This document shows positions 13,899-24,178 of a stretch of DNA of 64,000 nt, piece after piece. The notes below the pieces were generated by a model that saw only the letters and a list, made by a program, of their open reading frames with translations, was not told the origin of the DNA and did no database searches. The stretch lies in assembly GCF_000949475.1 (NCBI RefSeq), contig NZ_JRHC01000001.1, positions 1,984,001-2,048,000 on the forward strand, in the 5' to 3' direction. Source of the stretch: Draconibacterium sediminis (lineage in GTDB: Bacteria; Bacteroidota; Bacteroidia; Bacteroidales; Prolixibacteraceae). How positions within the stretch are numbered: position 1 is the first letter of the stretch; the number at the start of each line of letters is the position of its first letter. The position numbers and the translations under genes are program-made.

Positions 13899-13920
13899 AG
13901 TCACACGGTTGTGACTTTCT
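13899..13920 (+). terminator. Possible terminator of the hybrid sensor gene
   Basis: AGTCACA at 13899-13905 pairs perfectly with TGTGACT at 13910-13916 around a CGGT loop, followed by TTCT. It stands 115 bp after the stop codon. The T-run is short, so termination is plausible rather than certain. Confidence 0.4.
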
Positions 13921-14150
13921 GTATTGATAAGAACTATATAAACCTATTTCTATCAGTATAAGTTCTAGCCTTCGGGATCAATATATCATGAAGAAACGAG
14001 CATGTTGAATATTAACTCCCAATAGAATTACTAAAACGAGCGAGTTCCGTGTTATACGGCTAAAAATAAACAACCTTTATAGTATGAAGAATCCTTCTTT
14101 TATTCTGGTGTAAAATTCAAGATGATTCAAAAAGTATTGATAATCAGTAG

Positions 14151-14183
14151 TTTGTTGTATTGGCGAATCATTCTTAATTTTTG
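14151..14183 (+). promoter_or_regulatory. Candidate promoter of the SusCD-sulfatase operon
   Basis: TTTG at 14151-14154 is followed 20 bases later by TAATTTTTG at 14175-14183. The Bacteroidota housekeeping promoter is TTTG, 19-21 bases, TAnnTTTG; here the -7 box has one extra base. Transcription would start near 14190 and leave an mRNA leader of about 75 bases before the SusC start codon at 14265. The rest of 13785-14264 holds no gene. A direct-repeat binding site for the hybrid regulator would be expected upstream of 14151, but I could not pick one out. Confidence 0.45.
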
Positions 14184-14264
14184 CATGTATATGAGTAATG
14201 ATTGGTAGGTCGATAAAATAAATTTGAGTTTGAAAAATCATTTTTAAAAACTTAATCAAATCTT

Positions 14265-17200
14265 ATGCAAAGACTTGGATTTTTTATTTTATTATGCCTC
14301 ATAACAACAGTGGGTTGGGCACAAAAGATTTCCGTCAGCGGTATTGTGTTTGATGAATCGGGGTCTCTTCCCGGGGCATCAGTAATCGTAAAAGGATCGG
14401 AGGCTGATCAGTTAATAGGTACAGTAACCGACCTGGATGGTAATTTTACCTTAGAAACAGCTCCTAACTCAATTTTGGTAATTTCCTTTATGGGTTACCA
14501 ATCACAAGAAGTTTCATTAGAAGGGAGAACATCGTTAAAAATTCAGTTGGTTAGCGAAACAACCGAACTTGACCAGGTTCTTGTTGTTGGTTACGGCGTT
14601 CAAAAGAAAGCATCTTCTGTAGCGGCTATTTCGCAAACTAAAGGAGAAGATTTGCTGAAAGTGGGAAGCCCTAACACTGTTTCGGAAGCCCTCCAGGGAA
14701 TTATGCCGGGTGTTACCGCGATAGTGGATAACGGAAAGCCAGGTGCCAGTTCAGCTGAGATCCTGATTCGGGGAAAGGCCAGTTGGCAGAATAGTGGCCC
14801 CCTGGTTCTTGTTGATGGAGTGGAGCGGAACATGAATGAATTGGATCCGAATGAAATCGAAAACATTTCAGTATTAAAAGATGCTTCGGCTACAGCTGTG
14901 TTTGGTGTTAAGGGTGCAAATGGAGTTATCCTGATTACTACTAAGAGGGGAACCCTGGACCGGCCAGTGGTTAGTTTTTCTGCCAATTTTGGCTTTAAAG
15001 TACCTACTGCACAGCCTGATTTTGCCGATTATGTGTCGTCGATGAAAGCTTGGAACGAAGCTTTAGCCAACGATAAAAGATGGTCTGATATGATCCCCGA
15101 ATCGACTATCAGTGCATGGGAAGGTGCTTTTGCCACTGGAAACTATGGCCCTTACAACGATGAGTTTCCCCAGGTAGACTGGTGGGGAACGATGGTAAAA
15201 GATGTTGGGTATCAGCAGAATTACAATATCAACGTTAGGGGAGGTAGCGATTTTATGAAATACTTCCTTTCCTTAGGGTATTTAAATGATGGGGACATTT
15301 TTGAAACCAAAAAAAATGAATTGTTTGATCCTTCATTTAACTATAAAAGATATAACTGGAGAGCGAACTTTGACTTCTCCATTACTAAAAGCACAACCTT
15401 TAGTGTAAATATTTCCGGGTCGCAAGGCAACCGGAATCAAACCGGTTACCGCATCAACGGCGAAGGTGAAGATGGTTTCGGACAAGATCAGTTTTTTGCG
15501 CAATTGTATGGTGCAAGCCAGAACTTGTTTCCTATTCGGTGGAGCGATGGAACTTATGGTGTCGATTTTGCAGGAGGAGGTAATCTGGTTGCCTTGTTTG
15601 ATATGGGGCAACGGACCTATAAATACTATGAAGGGTATTATGACTTTAAACTCAAGCAAGACCTTGATTTTGTAACAAAAGGTTTAAGTACCAAACTCTC
15701 GGTTTCATATAATTCTGAATCAAATACGGCCTCACGTATACAACGGTATTCAGGCGGTAACTTTGGCGAGCAGTCTCAAATCGCTTTTTCGCGGATTTAT
15801 GATTATTCGCAACTGAACTCCAACGGGACTTATCCTTATGTTGAAACCCGCTGGCAAAATGATGATTTTCAGTCACCGAATCCTGGGGCGGTCTATGATT
15901 ATATGTTGAACGGAGGTTTCAGAAAACATTTATACTACGAATTGGCCTTAAATTATAACCGAACTTTTGGGGTGCATACAGTTACAGCTTTGGCGCTTTT
16001 CAGCCGACGTGAAAATGAATATTTACTGGGTGGCTCTTCCAATACATTTGGCATTCCACGTCGACAAGAAGACTGGGTGGGCCGTGTTACTTACAATTAT
16101 AAAGAACGTTATTTGGCCGAGATTAATGGTGCTTACAACGGTTCCGAAAACTTTGCCCCGGGCAGCCGTTTCGGGTTCTTTCCTTCTGCCACTATTGGTT
16201 GGCGTATTTCAGAAGAACCTTTGGTAAAAGAAATAGCCGGATCATGGTTAACCAACCTGAAGGCAAGGTATTCTTACGGACAGTCGGGTATGGACCGTTT
16301 GTCTGAGGGGCAACGTTTTGCCTATCTGCAAAACTTTAACAGTGGAGGCAATGTAAGTTTTGGAGATTATAATCGCACTAATTACGGACCTTTGTATAAT
16401 GAAGGCCCGGCCGCTAACGAAAGCCTTACTTGGGAAGTATCCACCAAAGAAAACTTAGGCTTTGAATTTACATTCTTTGAAAAACTTAGTGGTAGCCTGG
16501 ATTTATACGAAGAAAAACGCGAAAACATTCTTATGGATGTTTGGTCTCCTCTTTGGTATGTGCAGAAGTCGGCTACAGGTAATATTGGTGAAACAAAAAA
16601 CCATGGACTTGAATTCGATTTAGGATGGAGTGAAAATATAGGAGCAAATTTCAGATACTCAGTTAAAGGAAATATTGCCCTTAACGACAACCGGATTGTA
16701 TTCCGTAACGATGGTGCAAATGCTGAAAACTATCAACGTCAGGCAGGTAAACCTATCGGGTGGCAATCCCGTTATTTGGTTGCAGACTATTATCAAAGCC
16801 TTGACGATATTTTCAACGGTGCTGTTCCTAATGACCGGACATTGCAAAGCAACCTGATTCCTGGTGATTTTATGTTTATCGATTATAATGCAGATGGTGT
16901 AATTGATGAGGATGGAGACAAGGTTGTTGTTAAAGACCTTCAATACCCGGGGACAACTTATGGCTTACAACTTGGTGCACAGTATAAAGGCTGGGGAATT
17001 AATACCTTGTTTTATGGAGTTACTAACGTAAGCAAGTTGTTACCAAATACTATTTTGTATGACAACCTTGGTGGAGAACAGGGGGTATTCAAATCCGGTC
17101 CGGATGTTATGAACCGCTGGACTTTGGAGAATGCAGCTAATGCTGAAAAACCTGCTTTTCACTCACTGGGAACTATCTCTGGTTATAGCCAGTCTGCAAG

Positions 17201-17435
17201 TACTTTTTCCTATCAGGATGCTTCTTACCTGCGGCTAAAAAACGTCGAAATAAGCTATAAGTTTAAGAAAAGCTTTATTCAGAAATTCGGATTTGAGAAT
17301 TTTGAATTGTATTGTAACGGGAATAATCTGATTACCTGGACCAAACTTGACAAGAGGTTAGACCCGGAAACAAGAAATACGAGTGTTTATCCGATAGTGA
17401 GACGTTATAATTTGGGTGTAAGAGCTTCATTTTAA
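14265..17435 (+). CDS. SusC-like TonB-dependent outer membrane transporter (first pair)
   Basis: This 1056-residue protein starts with a signal peptide ending GWAQ. A carboxypeptidase-D-like regulatory sandwich follows (about 22-105, with VTDLDGNFTLETAPNS and FMGYQSQEV). Next come a TonB-box-like VLVVGYGVQKK and a plug domain (about 115-230, ILIRGKASW, LVLVDGVERN, LKDASATAVFGVKGANGVI), then a 22-stranded barrel ending in the aromatic residue of RRYNLGVRASF. It imports oligosaccharides across the outer membrane with energy from TonB. No STN domain is present, which fits control by the upstream hybrid sensor rather than by an anti-sigma relay. The SusD partner begins 19 bp downstream. Confidence 0.95.
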   Translation: MQRLGFFILLCLITTVGWAQKISVSGIVFDESGSLPGASVIVKGSEADQLIGTVTDLDGNFTLETAPNSILVISFMGYQSQEVSLEGRTSLKIQLVSETTELDQVLVVGYGVQKKASSVAAISQTKGEDLLKVGSPNTVSEALQGIMPGVTAIVDNGKPGASSAEILIRGKASWQNSGPLVLVDGVERNMNELDPNEIENISVLKDASATAVFGVKGANGVILITTKRGTLDRPVVSFSANFGFKVPTAQPDFADYVSSMKAWNEALANDKRWSDMIPESTISAWEGAFATGNYGPYNDEFPQVDWWGTMVKDVGYQQNYNINVRGGSDFMKYFLSLGYLNDGDIFETKKNELFDPSFNYKRYNWRANFDFSITKSTTFSVNISGSQGNRNQTGYRINGEGEDGFGQDQFFAQLYGASQNLFPIRWSDGTYGVDFAGGGNLVALFDMGQRTYKYYEGYYDFKLKQDLDFVTKGLSTKLSVSYNSESNTASRIQRYSGGNFGEQSQIAFSRIYDYSQLNSNGTYPYVETRWQNDDFQSPNPGAVYDYMLNGGFRKHLYYELALNYNRTFGVHTVTALALFSRRENEYLLGGSSNTFGIPRRQEDWVGRVTYNYKERYLAEINGAYNGSENFAPGSRFGFFPSATIGWRISEEPLVKEIAGSWLTNLKARYSYGQSGMDRLSEGQRFAYLQNFNSGGNVSFGDYNRTNYGPLYNEGPAANESLTWEVSTKENLGFEFTFFEKLSGSLDLYEEKRENILMDVWSPLWYVQKSATGNIGETKNHGLEFDLGWSENIGANFRYSVKGNIALNDNRIVFRNDGANAENYQRQAGKPIGWQSRYLVADYYQSLDDIFNGAVPNDRTLQSNLIPGDFMFIDYNADGVIDEDGDKVVVKDLQYPGTTYGLQLGAQYKGWGINTLFYGVTNVSKLLPNTILYDNLGGEQGVFKSGPDVMNRWTLENAANAEKPAFHSLGTISGYSQSASTFSYQDASYLRLKNVEISYKFKKSFIQKFGFENFELYCNGNNLITWTKLDKRLDPETRNTSVYPIVRRYNLGVRASF

Positions 17436-17454
17436 ATTTGCTAAATAATAAATT

Positions 17455-19260
17455 ATGAGATATATAACTTTAATATTTGCATTCCTGCTCATACTGGGGC
17501 TAAGTTCTTGCGAGGATTTTTTAAACCTGGCACCGGAATTGGAAATTTCAGAAGGGGATGTATTCGAAAACTACCTGTCTACTCAGGGATTTCTAGATAA
17601 CTGCTACAAAGCATTAGAGAACAATTATTCCAATTGGAACGGACAAGGACTGCAACGTAACCATGTGGATGCAATGAGCGATTTTGCCGCCAGTACCTAT
17701 GGTGCCGCAATTCGTAATATTATGAACACTGGAGACTGGTATAACCGTGGTGGAGCATCTGAGGTTGGTTATGACAACGGAGGAATTGGTGGTGAAAACG
17801 GGGCCATTATAACAAATGCCTTTTATAGTATCCGAGTTGCGAATAAAATAATAGCCAAAGTTCCTGAAATAGTTAGTATTACCGACAGCGAAAAAGACTT
17901 GCTACTCGGTCAGGCTTACTTTATGCGTGCCTGGAATTATTTTGAAATTATCAGGAGGTGGGGAGGAATGCCTGTTTTCGATAAAATCTATGAAGTGGAC
18001 GATGAACTGGATATGGAACGTTTGACATACCAGCAATCTACCGAGTGGCTGATGTCCGACTGCGACGAAGCATTTCAACTTCTACCTGAAGAATGGGATG
18101 CTGCTAACACAGGGCGTGTAACAAAAATTGCTGCATTGGCCTTAAAATCGATGGCAGCCATTTATGCAGCCAGCCCGCTAATGGATAACCCGGTTGGGGT
18201 AATCGATAATCATGGGTATAATAAACAGTGGAGCGAAACTGCAGCGAAATGTGCATACGATGCCTTGAAATATATCAAAGACAAATATCCGGAAAAAGAT
18301 ATAACCAATGGCGTTCCTTACGAACACATCTTTTATCATGAAGGGTTTGTAGGGGCGGAATCGCTTTGGTATTTCAATTCAACAGGTAAAAATAGGAATC
18401 CGGATATCCCAATTCATTTCCAGAATATTCGCTTTTCAAAACGAAACGGTAACTGGGGATGGGCAGTTACAACCCCTTCACAAAATCTGGTTGATATGTT
18501 CGAACTAGCCGATGGAACTCCGTTTGATTGGAATAATCCGGAGCATGCAGCCAGTCCATTTACCAACAGAGACCCTCGTTTTTATAATAATATTTTATAC
18601 CCCGGAAGAGATTACGGTGTAGACAACAAGAATAAAACGATGTACCTGGAAACTTGGGAAGGTGGACGGGATCTTAATTCAAACTATACACGTAGCGTGC
18701 CAACCGGATACCTTTGTATTAAGTGGTGGTGGCCCGAAGCAAACGGATATACCAACGGGCATAGTTTATACAACTACAATGCTATATATATTCGTACTAC
18801 CCAGTTGTATCTTGATTATGCCGAAGCAATGAATGAAGCCTACGGCCCCAATTCAGATCCTGAAAACTATGGTATGACAGCGGTAGAAGCTATTAACGCA
18901 GTTCGTAACCGGGTTGGAATGCCCGGGGTTCAATCTCAATTTACCGGTTCAGCAGATTTATTCCGCGATCGTATTCGCAACGAAAGGGGAATTGAGCTCA
19001 TGTTTGAAAATCATAGGTGGTTTGATATTCGTCGCTGGATGATAGCAAAAGACTTGTTTAGCGACACCTATCCTATAAAGGGAATTAAAGCAATTGATAC
19101 TACACCGGGACAAAAAGACGTGTCACAAAAAGAATTTACCTACAGTGTAAAGGATGTTGATTCCGAAATACGTGTGTTTGATACAAAGCACTATTGGTAT
19201 CCGATATCCAGAGACCACGAGTTCCAGTTGTCTAATTTTAAACAAAACCCTGGTTGGTAG
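17455..19260 (+). CDS. SusD-like glycan-binding lipoprotein (first pair)
   Basis: The protein is 601 residues with a lipoprotein signal whose acceptor Cys19 stands in GLSSCEDFL. SusD/RagB marks follow: the N-terminal TPR-like half (QAYFMRAWNYFEIIRRWGGM, ALKSMAAIYAASPLMDNP) and the C-terminal half (LYLDYAEAMNEAYG, INAVRNRVGMP, IRNERGIELMFENHRWFDIRRW). It caps the SusC barrel on the cell surface and captures the glycan. The extreme end, YPISRDHEFQLSNFKQNPGW, is the usual SusD finish. The stop lies 23 bp before the ATG of the next SusC. Confidence 0.95.
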   Translation: MRYITLIFAFLLILGLSSCEDFLNLAPELEISEGDVFENYLSTQGFLDNCYKALENNYSNWNGQGLQRNHVDAMSDFAASTYGAAIRNIMNTGDWYNRGGASEVGYDNGGIGGENGAIITNAFYSIRVANKIIAKVPEIVSITDSEKDLLLGQAYFMRAWNYFEIIRRWGGMPVFDKIYEVDDELDMERLTYQQSTEWLMSDCDEAFQLLPEEWDAANTGRVTKIAALALKSMAAIYAASPLMDNPVGVIDNHGYNKQWSETAAKCAYDALKYIKDKYPEKDITNGVPYEHIFYHEGFVGAESLWYFNSTGKNRNPDIPIHFQNIRFSKRNGNWGWAVTTPSQNLVDMFELADGTPFDWNNPEHAASPFTNRDPRFYNNILYPGRDYGVDNKNKTMYLETWEGGRDLNSNYTRSVPTGYLCIKWWWPEANGYTNGHSLYNYNAIYIRTTQLYLDYAEAMNEAYGPNSDPENYGMTAVEAINAVRNRVGMPGVQSQFTGSADLFRDRIRNERGIELMFENHRWFDIRRWMIAKDLFSDTYPIKGIKAIDTTPGQKDVSQKEFTYSVKDVDSEIRVFDTKHYWYPISRDHEFQLSNFKQNPGW

Positions 19261-19283
19261 AAATCATTCAAAATAGCAGACAA

Positions 19284-22200
19284 ATGAAAAAAAATAGCAA
19301 AATAACATACCAACTTTCAATGATAATGATATTTGCAATATTGTTTACCAATCCGGTTTTTGCCCAAAAGGGGAAAGGTAAGCGTGCAAAGAAAGCAATC
19401 ATTGAAGTGGCATCTGTTTTGACCAATGAGGCAGGAATGCCCATAAAAGACGCTTTGGTTGTTGCCAACGAAGGTGCCAACCAAATATATACCGATGAGA
19501 AAGGAGCCTTTTCGCTTAAAGTAAGCGAAGGTTCTGTACTTCTGATTGAGGCCTTTGGCTATGAAACGAAGATGATTAATGTAAATACAGGAGAAGTTGT
19601 TCCTTCGCAAATTTCTTTAGCAGTTGCCCCCGTTTATATGGGGCAAAAAGATCGGGTAACCTTACCAATGGAGGTTCAGGAATATCGCCGTAACATTGTT
19701 GGGGCGGTAACAACGATTCAGGGTGCGCAACTGGAATCTCAATTGGAGCCTGAATTAAGCAACACGCTTCAGGGACAAGGAATGGGACTGATTGCCCGAA
19801 CGAATACCGGAGGAATGGCAAACAATCCTGCCAGTTTATTTCTTCGCGGACTGCACAGAGACGGACAAAATGAAGCAATTACGGTTGTGGATGGTATTGA
19901 ACGCCCTATAGATGATTTAATGGCAGAAGAAATTGAAACAATTGAACTGTTGAAAGATGCAACCGCTAAAATCCTCTATGGGCCACGAGCCGCAAACGGA
20001 GTAATATACGTGACTACTAAAAAGGGAACAAGCCATAAAAAAGAGATCAATGTGAGTTTGGATTATGGTATTGGGACTCCGAGCCGGATGCCTGAATTTC
20101 TGGATTCGTATAATTATGCTGTTCTTTATAATGAAGCAAGGAAAAATGACGGTCTGGTGCCTTATTATACCGATGCTGATATTCAAGGCTATCAAAACAG
20201 TAAGGGACCAAATGATTTACTCTACCCAAACGTAGATGCCTACAATTATTACCTCAGGGACAATGTAAACTATACAAAAGCAACTACGGAATTTATGGGA
20301 GGTAACGACGCTTCACAATATGCGGTTGTGTTAGGTTATCTCGGATACTCAGGCTTGCAGGATGTAGGGGCTCAACCGGCTAAAAACCGGTTCAATATCA
20401 GGGGGAATCTCAATGTAAAAATTACCGATGCCGTAAGTGCCTTTATGGGGGTTGCCGGACGCATCGATTATTGGAAAACCGGAGGGATAAACCATGCAGA
20501 AACTTTTTCCCGTTTAAGTACCCACCGACCAAATGAATATCCTGTTTTTATTGAACATGAAGATGCACCGGTGTCGAAGAAGTTTCCAACCCTGGGCGGA
20601 AGTTTCGACAGGGCAGGTAACATTTATGGAGCTCTGGCTTTTGGTGATACGCATGAAAATTATTTAAATGGGCAGGTGAATTTCGGTATGAAATTTAATC
20701 TTGATGAATTAACAAAAGGACTGACCGCCAAAACTTTTATCACTTTCGATAATTATTTTACGGGAACCAGGGTTTTAAATCAGGAGGCACCAACCTATGC
20801 CCAACGTTGGATTACCGGCCCTTCGGGACAGGATTCGCTAATTTTTGTAAAAACGCAGACAGAGAACAGGAATACCGATTATACACTTTCTACAAGCAGT
20901 AATATCCGTAACTCAGGTATCAACGGACAATTCAATTACAACCGGGCATTTGGAGGGCATTCACTGAATGCAGACCTGGGATTAATGTACTTTAATAAAC
21001 AAGTTCCCGGTTACGATCAGGACATTACTAACTCAAATAGTTTTCTGCGGGCCAATTACAGTTATAGCAACAAGTACATTGCCGAACTTGATTTGGCACT
21101 AATGGGCAGTAATCGCTTTGTAGAAGGTAACCGGACCCAAATGGCCTATGCCATTGGCGCAGCATGGATCATGTCTGAAGAAACATTCATGGAGCAATCA
21201 GATGTTGTGGACTTTTTAAAACTTAAAGCAAGTTGGGGAGTGCTGGGATACGATGCAGCCACAAGTCATTTCCTATACGAAAACAGATGGTATAATAATG
21301 GAAACGTTAGTTTCGCAGAGCGTAATACCAACGGCCTTACCCGCACAACCTTAGACCTGATAGGGAATCCTGATCTGGGTTGGGAGAAATCAAGGGAACT
21401 TAACATTGGTGTTGAAGCCATTTTGTTACAAAACAAGTTAAGTTTTACGATGAACTACTTTAATGAACTTAGATATGATATCATTCAAAAAGTAAGTGCG
21501 GAGCACAGCGCCATTTTCGGAGGTCTGTTCCCCTACTACAATTGGGGGAAAGTAAAAAACAGCGGAATAGAAGCGGAAATTCAATGGACTGAACGGAAAG
21601 GCGATTTTGAATATTCGTTGGGTGCTAACATGATTTATGTGAAAAATGAGCTGGTAAAAGGGAATGAAGTTGAATATCCCGACCAGTATAGGAGCACAAT
21701 TGGTCTTCCAACTGATGCTATTATGGGATACCAGTCGCTTGGTATTTACGGGAAAGATGTTGCGCTGGCCGGTGCTCCACAGCAAACATTTGGAAAATAT
21801 GGTATTGGATCATTAGCCTATGCTGATTTGAACGGCGATATGGTGATTGATGACCGTGACCGGAGCCAAATTGGCAATAATTTCCCCAGAACAAGTTTAG
21901 GAGTTGATGTTGATTTGAAATACAAAGGATGGGGACTTTATGTTCTGGGGACCTCAGAATTAGGTGTTGATGCCTGGATGGACAATGCCTACTTCCGCAA
22001 CGCTGGGAATGGGAAATACTCGGTTTTGGCTTTAGACAGGTATCATCCGGTAAACAATCCCGAAGGTGTTTCTCCTGCTTTAACTACAACACAGGCTGAT
22101 AATGATTTTGCAGGTTCCGACTTTTGGTTGGTAAACAGCAGTTTTTTCCGTTTGAAAAACATTGAGCTGAGTTATACATTCACTTTTAAGGAACCAACGG

Positions 22201-22352
22201 CTGTGGCCAAAAACATAAAGGTTTATACCAGGGGAAACAATTTGTTAGTACTATCGAAAATGAAAGATTTAGATCCGGAAGCAATGAATTCCGGCGTTAA
22301 CAATTATCCTGTAATGACAACTGTTGCGGCAGGTGTATCAGTATCTTTTTAA
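19284..22352 (+). CDS. SusC-like TonB-dependent transporter (second pair)
   Basis: From the ATG at 19284 the protein has 1022 residues. The in-frame ATG at 19254 overlaps the preceding SusD stop and would put ten polar residues before the signal MKKNSKITYQ...PVFAQ, so the later start is preferred. Visible parts: a basic linker (KGKGKRAKKAIIEV), a carboxypeptidase-like domain, a plug domain (LFLRGLHRDGQNEAI, TVVDGIERPIDDL, LLKDATAKILYGPRAANGVI) and a barrel ending VAAGVSVSF. No clear TonB-box sequence could be read before the plug; PMEVQEYRRNIVGAV occupies that place. It is a second glycan importer in the same operon, with a partner SusD 18 bp downstream. Two different SusCD pairs suggest uptake of more than one product size or type. 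Confidence 0.93.
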   Translation: MKKNSKITYQLSMIMIFAILFTNPVFAQKGKGKRAKKAIIEVASVLTNEAGMPIKDALVVANEGANQIYTDEKGAFSLKVSEGSVLLIEAFGYETKMINVNTGEVVPSQISLAVAPVYMGQKDRVTLPMEVQEYRRNIVGAVTTIQGAQLESQLEPELSNTLQGQGMGLIARTNTGGMANNPASLFLRGLHRDGQNEAITVVDGIERPIDDLMAEEIETIELLKDATAKILYGPRAANGVIYVTTKKGTSHKKEINVSLDYGIGTPSRMPEFLDSYNYAVLYNEARKNDGLVPYYTDADIQGYQNSKGPNDLLYPNVDAYNYYLRDNVNYTKATTEFMGGNDASQYAVVLGYLGYSGLQDVGAQPAKNRFNIRGNLNVKITDAVSAFMGVAGRIDYWKTGGINHAETFSRLSTHRPNEYPVFIEHEDAPVSKKFPTLGGSFDRAGNIYGALAFGDTHENYLNGQVNFGMKFNLDELTKGLTAKTFITFDNYFTGTRVLNQEAPTYAQRWITGPSGQDSLIFVKTQTENRNTDYTLSTSSNIRNSGINGQFNYNRAFGGHSLNADLGLMYFNKQVPGYDQDITNSNSFLRANYSYSNKYIAELDLALMGSNRFVEGNRTQMAYAIGAAWIMSEETFMEQSDVVDFLKLKASWGVLGYDAATSHFLYENRWYNNGNVSFAERNTNGLTRTTLDLIGNPDLGWEKSRELNIGVEAILLQNKLSFTMNYFNELRYDIIQKVSAEHSAIFGGLFPYYNWGKVKNSGIEAEIQWTERKGDFEYSLGANMIYVKNELVKGNEVEYPDQYRSTIGLPTDAIMGYQSLGIYGKDVALAGAPQQTFGKYGIGSLAYADLNGDMVIDDRDRSQIGNNFPRTSLGVDVDLKYKGWGLYVLGTSELGVDAWMDNAYFRNAGNGKYSVLALDRYHPVNNPEGVSPALTTTQADNDFAGSDFWLVNSSFFRLKNIELSYTFTFKEPTAVAKNIKVYTRGNNLLVLSKMKDLDPEAMNSGVNNYPVMTTVAAGVSVSF

Positions 22353-22370
22353 TCACGAAAAATGGAAATT

Positions 22371-24161
22371 ATGAAAAACATTAAATATTTAGCCATTTTG
22401 TCATTGTTTCTCGGATTGTTTAGTTGTGATGATATTCTTGACACCAAACTGGACGACCGCTATGGTGACGAATGGACATGGGGCCTTCCATACAAGGCCG
22501 AGGGTGTGCTGCTGAATGCGTATGCCAATATTCCCGGGCAGTTTGATAATTACGGCAACAATTTTTTAGATGTAATTACAGACAATGCCGTTACCAACGA
22601 TTTTGGTTCAAGTATGTATCAAATGGCTTTAGGTGGCATTAGCGCAACCAACCAACCGGTAGGTAACTGGAGTACTGCCTACGACCAGTTCAGGAATATT
22701 AACTTATTCCTGGAGAATGGATTGGAAGACACTATTAGTTACAAGCTTTCCGATCCCGCCATTGATAAAGCCATTAAAGAGCGGCTATATGGCGAAGCAC
22801 ATTTTTTACGTGCATGGTGGGGAATGGAACTGTTGAAAGTTTATGGTGGTGTTGCTTCCGACGGCGAAGCGCTGGGCTACGTAATTAGCACCAGCACAAT
22901 AACTGATGAAGACAAAGAAAGCGTTGCCAACCTGCGTCGAAATACTTACGAAGAATGTATCGCGCAAATTCTGATGGATTGTGATACGGCCATTGCCTAT
23001 TTACCCATGGCGTACGATGCTTCGATGGATGGTTTCGACAGCGACGAAATTGGTCGTGCAACTCAAAAAACGGCTTATGCATTAAAATCGCGTGCGGCAT
23101 TGTTTGCTGCCAGCCCGGCTTATCAACCCGAAAGCAGTTATTCCGGTTCTTCTGACGATTTGATTCAAAAGTGGGAGCGTGCAGCAGTACTTGCTTTTCA
23201 GGCAGTAACTGATGGCCAGTTGGGGAATTATTCAGCTTTAAAAGAAAATATGATGTACGGAGGTAATTTAAATGTCACTCCCGATGATTACCTGCTTCGT
23301 AAATTCCACAACAACAACAGTATGGAGAATCGTAATTTGCCCCCATTTTTTTTGGGTAATGGTTACACCAATCCATCTCAGAATTTAGTGGATGCTTTTC
23401 CGGCTTCCAACGGATTCCCGATTACAGATCCTCGTTCCGATTACGATCCGCAGAATCCTTATGTGGACAGGGACCCCAGGTTAGCCCTTACCGTAATTTA
23501 CAACGGCGCTTCAGTTGAGCAGGGTGGCCGTGGTGCCGAAATTTATTTCGACCAGGACAGTGGAAAACCAGGACTGGATGCGCCTGGCTACGACTACAAA
23601 AATACGCGTACTGGATATTACCTGAGAAAGTGGATTTCAAACCAGCCCGGAATGTTGATTGTAGGCGAGAAGAAAAACGACTTTCACATGCATGCCGTGC
23701 TAAGGCGCGCAGAAGTGTATTATAACTGGGCCGAAGCAGCAAACGAAGCCGTAGGACCAACAGCAGTTGTTCCGGGTACCGACCGTAGCGCACTTGATAT
23801 AATGAGAGACATCAGGAAAAAATCAATTGGTGTGAATAATGATATCTATCTTGATGAAATTGCTGCTCAGGGAAAAGATGCGTTCAGGGAGTTGATCTTA
23901 AATGAAAGAAGGATTGAGTTTGCTTTTGAGAATCAGCGTTATTTCGATTTGAGAAGGACTTTGCAGCCACTTAATGAAGGGGTTAAGGGAGTTACAGTGA
24001 ATAAAACAGGCGACATGTTTACCTATGTTGGTACTAATCCTAACGCCGAATCTCTTATTGTTGAAGACAGGCCATTCTCAGATATGAAATATTATTATAC
24101 GCCTATTCCTTATAGTGAGCTTCTGAAAAGTCCAAATATGAAGAATAACAAAGGGTGGTAA
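22371..24161 (+). CDS. SusD-like glycan-binding lipoprotein (second pair)
   Basis: Starting at the ATG of MKNIKYLAILSLFLGLFSCD the protein has 596 residues and lipidation at Cys19; an ATG nine bases earlier is possible. SusD features: GEAHFLRAWWGMELLKVYGG, ALKSRAALFAASPAYQ, EVYYNWAEAANEAVGP, LNERRIEFAFENQRYFDLRR, and the terminal YYTPIPYSELLKSPNM. It forms the surface lid of the second SusC. Its stop is followed 17 bp later by the next lipoprotein gene, so the set is one transcription unit. Confidence 0.94.
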   Translation: MKNIKYLAILSLFLGLFSCDDILDTKLDDRYGDEWTWGLPYKAEGVLLNAYANIPGQFDNYGNNFLDVITDNAVTNDFGSSMYQMALGGISATNQPVGNWSTAYDQFRNINLFLENGLEDTISYKLSDPAIDKAIKERLYGEAHFLRAWWGMELLKVYGGVASDGEALGYVISTSTITDEDKESVANLRRNTYEECIAQILMDCDTAIAYLPMAYDASMDGFDSDEIGRATQKTAYALKSRAALFAASPAYQPESSYSGSSDDLIQKWERAAVLAFQAVTDGQLGNYSALKENMMYGGNLNVTPDDYLLRKFHNNNSMENRNLPPFFLGNGYTNPSQNLVDAFPASNGFPITDPRSDYDPQNPYVDRDPRLALTVIYNGASVEQGGRGAEIYFDQDSGKPGLDAPGYDYKNTRTGYYLRKWISNQPGMLIVGEKKNDFHMHAVLRRAEVYYNWAEAANEAVGPTAVVPGTDRSALDIMRDIRKKSIGVNNDIYLDEIAAQGKDAFRELILNERRIEFAFENQRYFDLRRTLQPLNEGVKGVTVNKTGDMFTYVGTNPNAESLIVEDRPFSDMKYYYTPIPYSELLKSPNMKNNKGW

Positions 24162-24178
24162 TCATAAAATCAAAAATT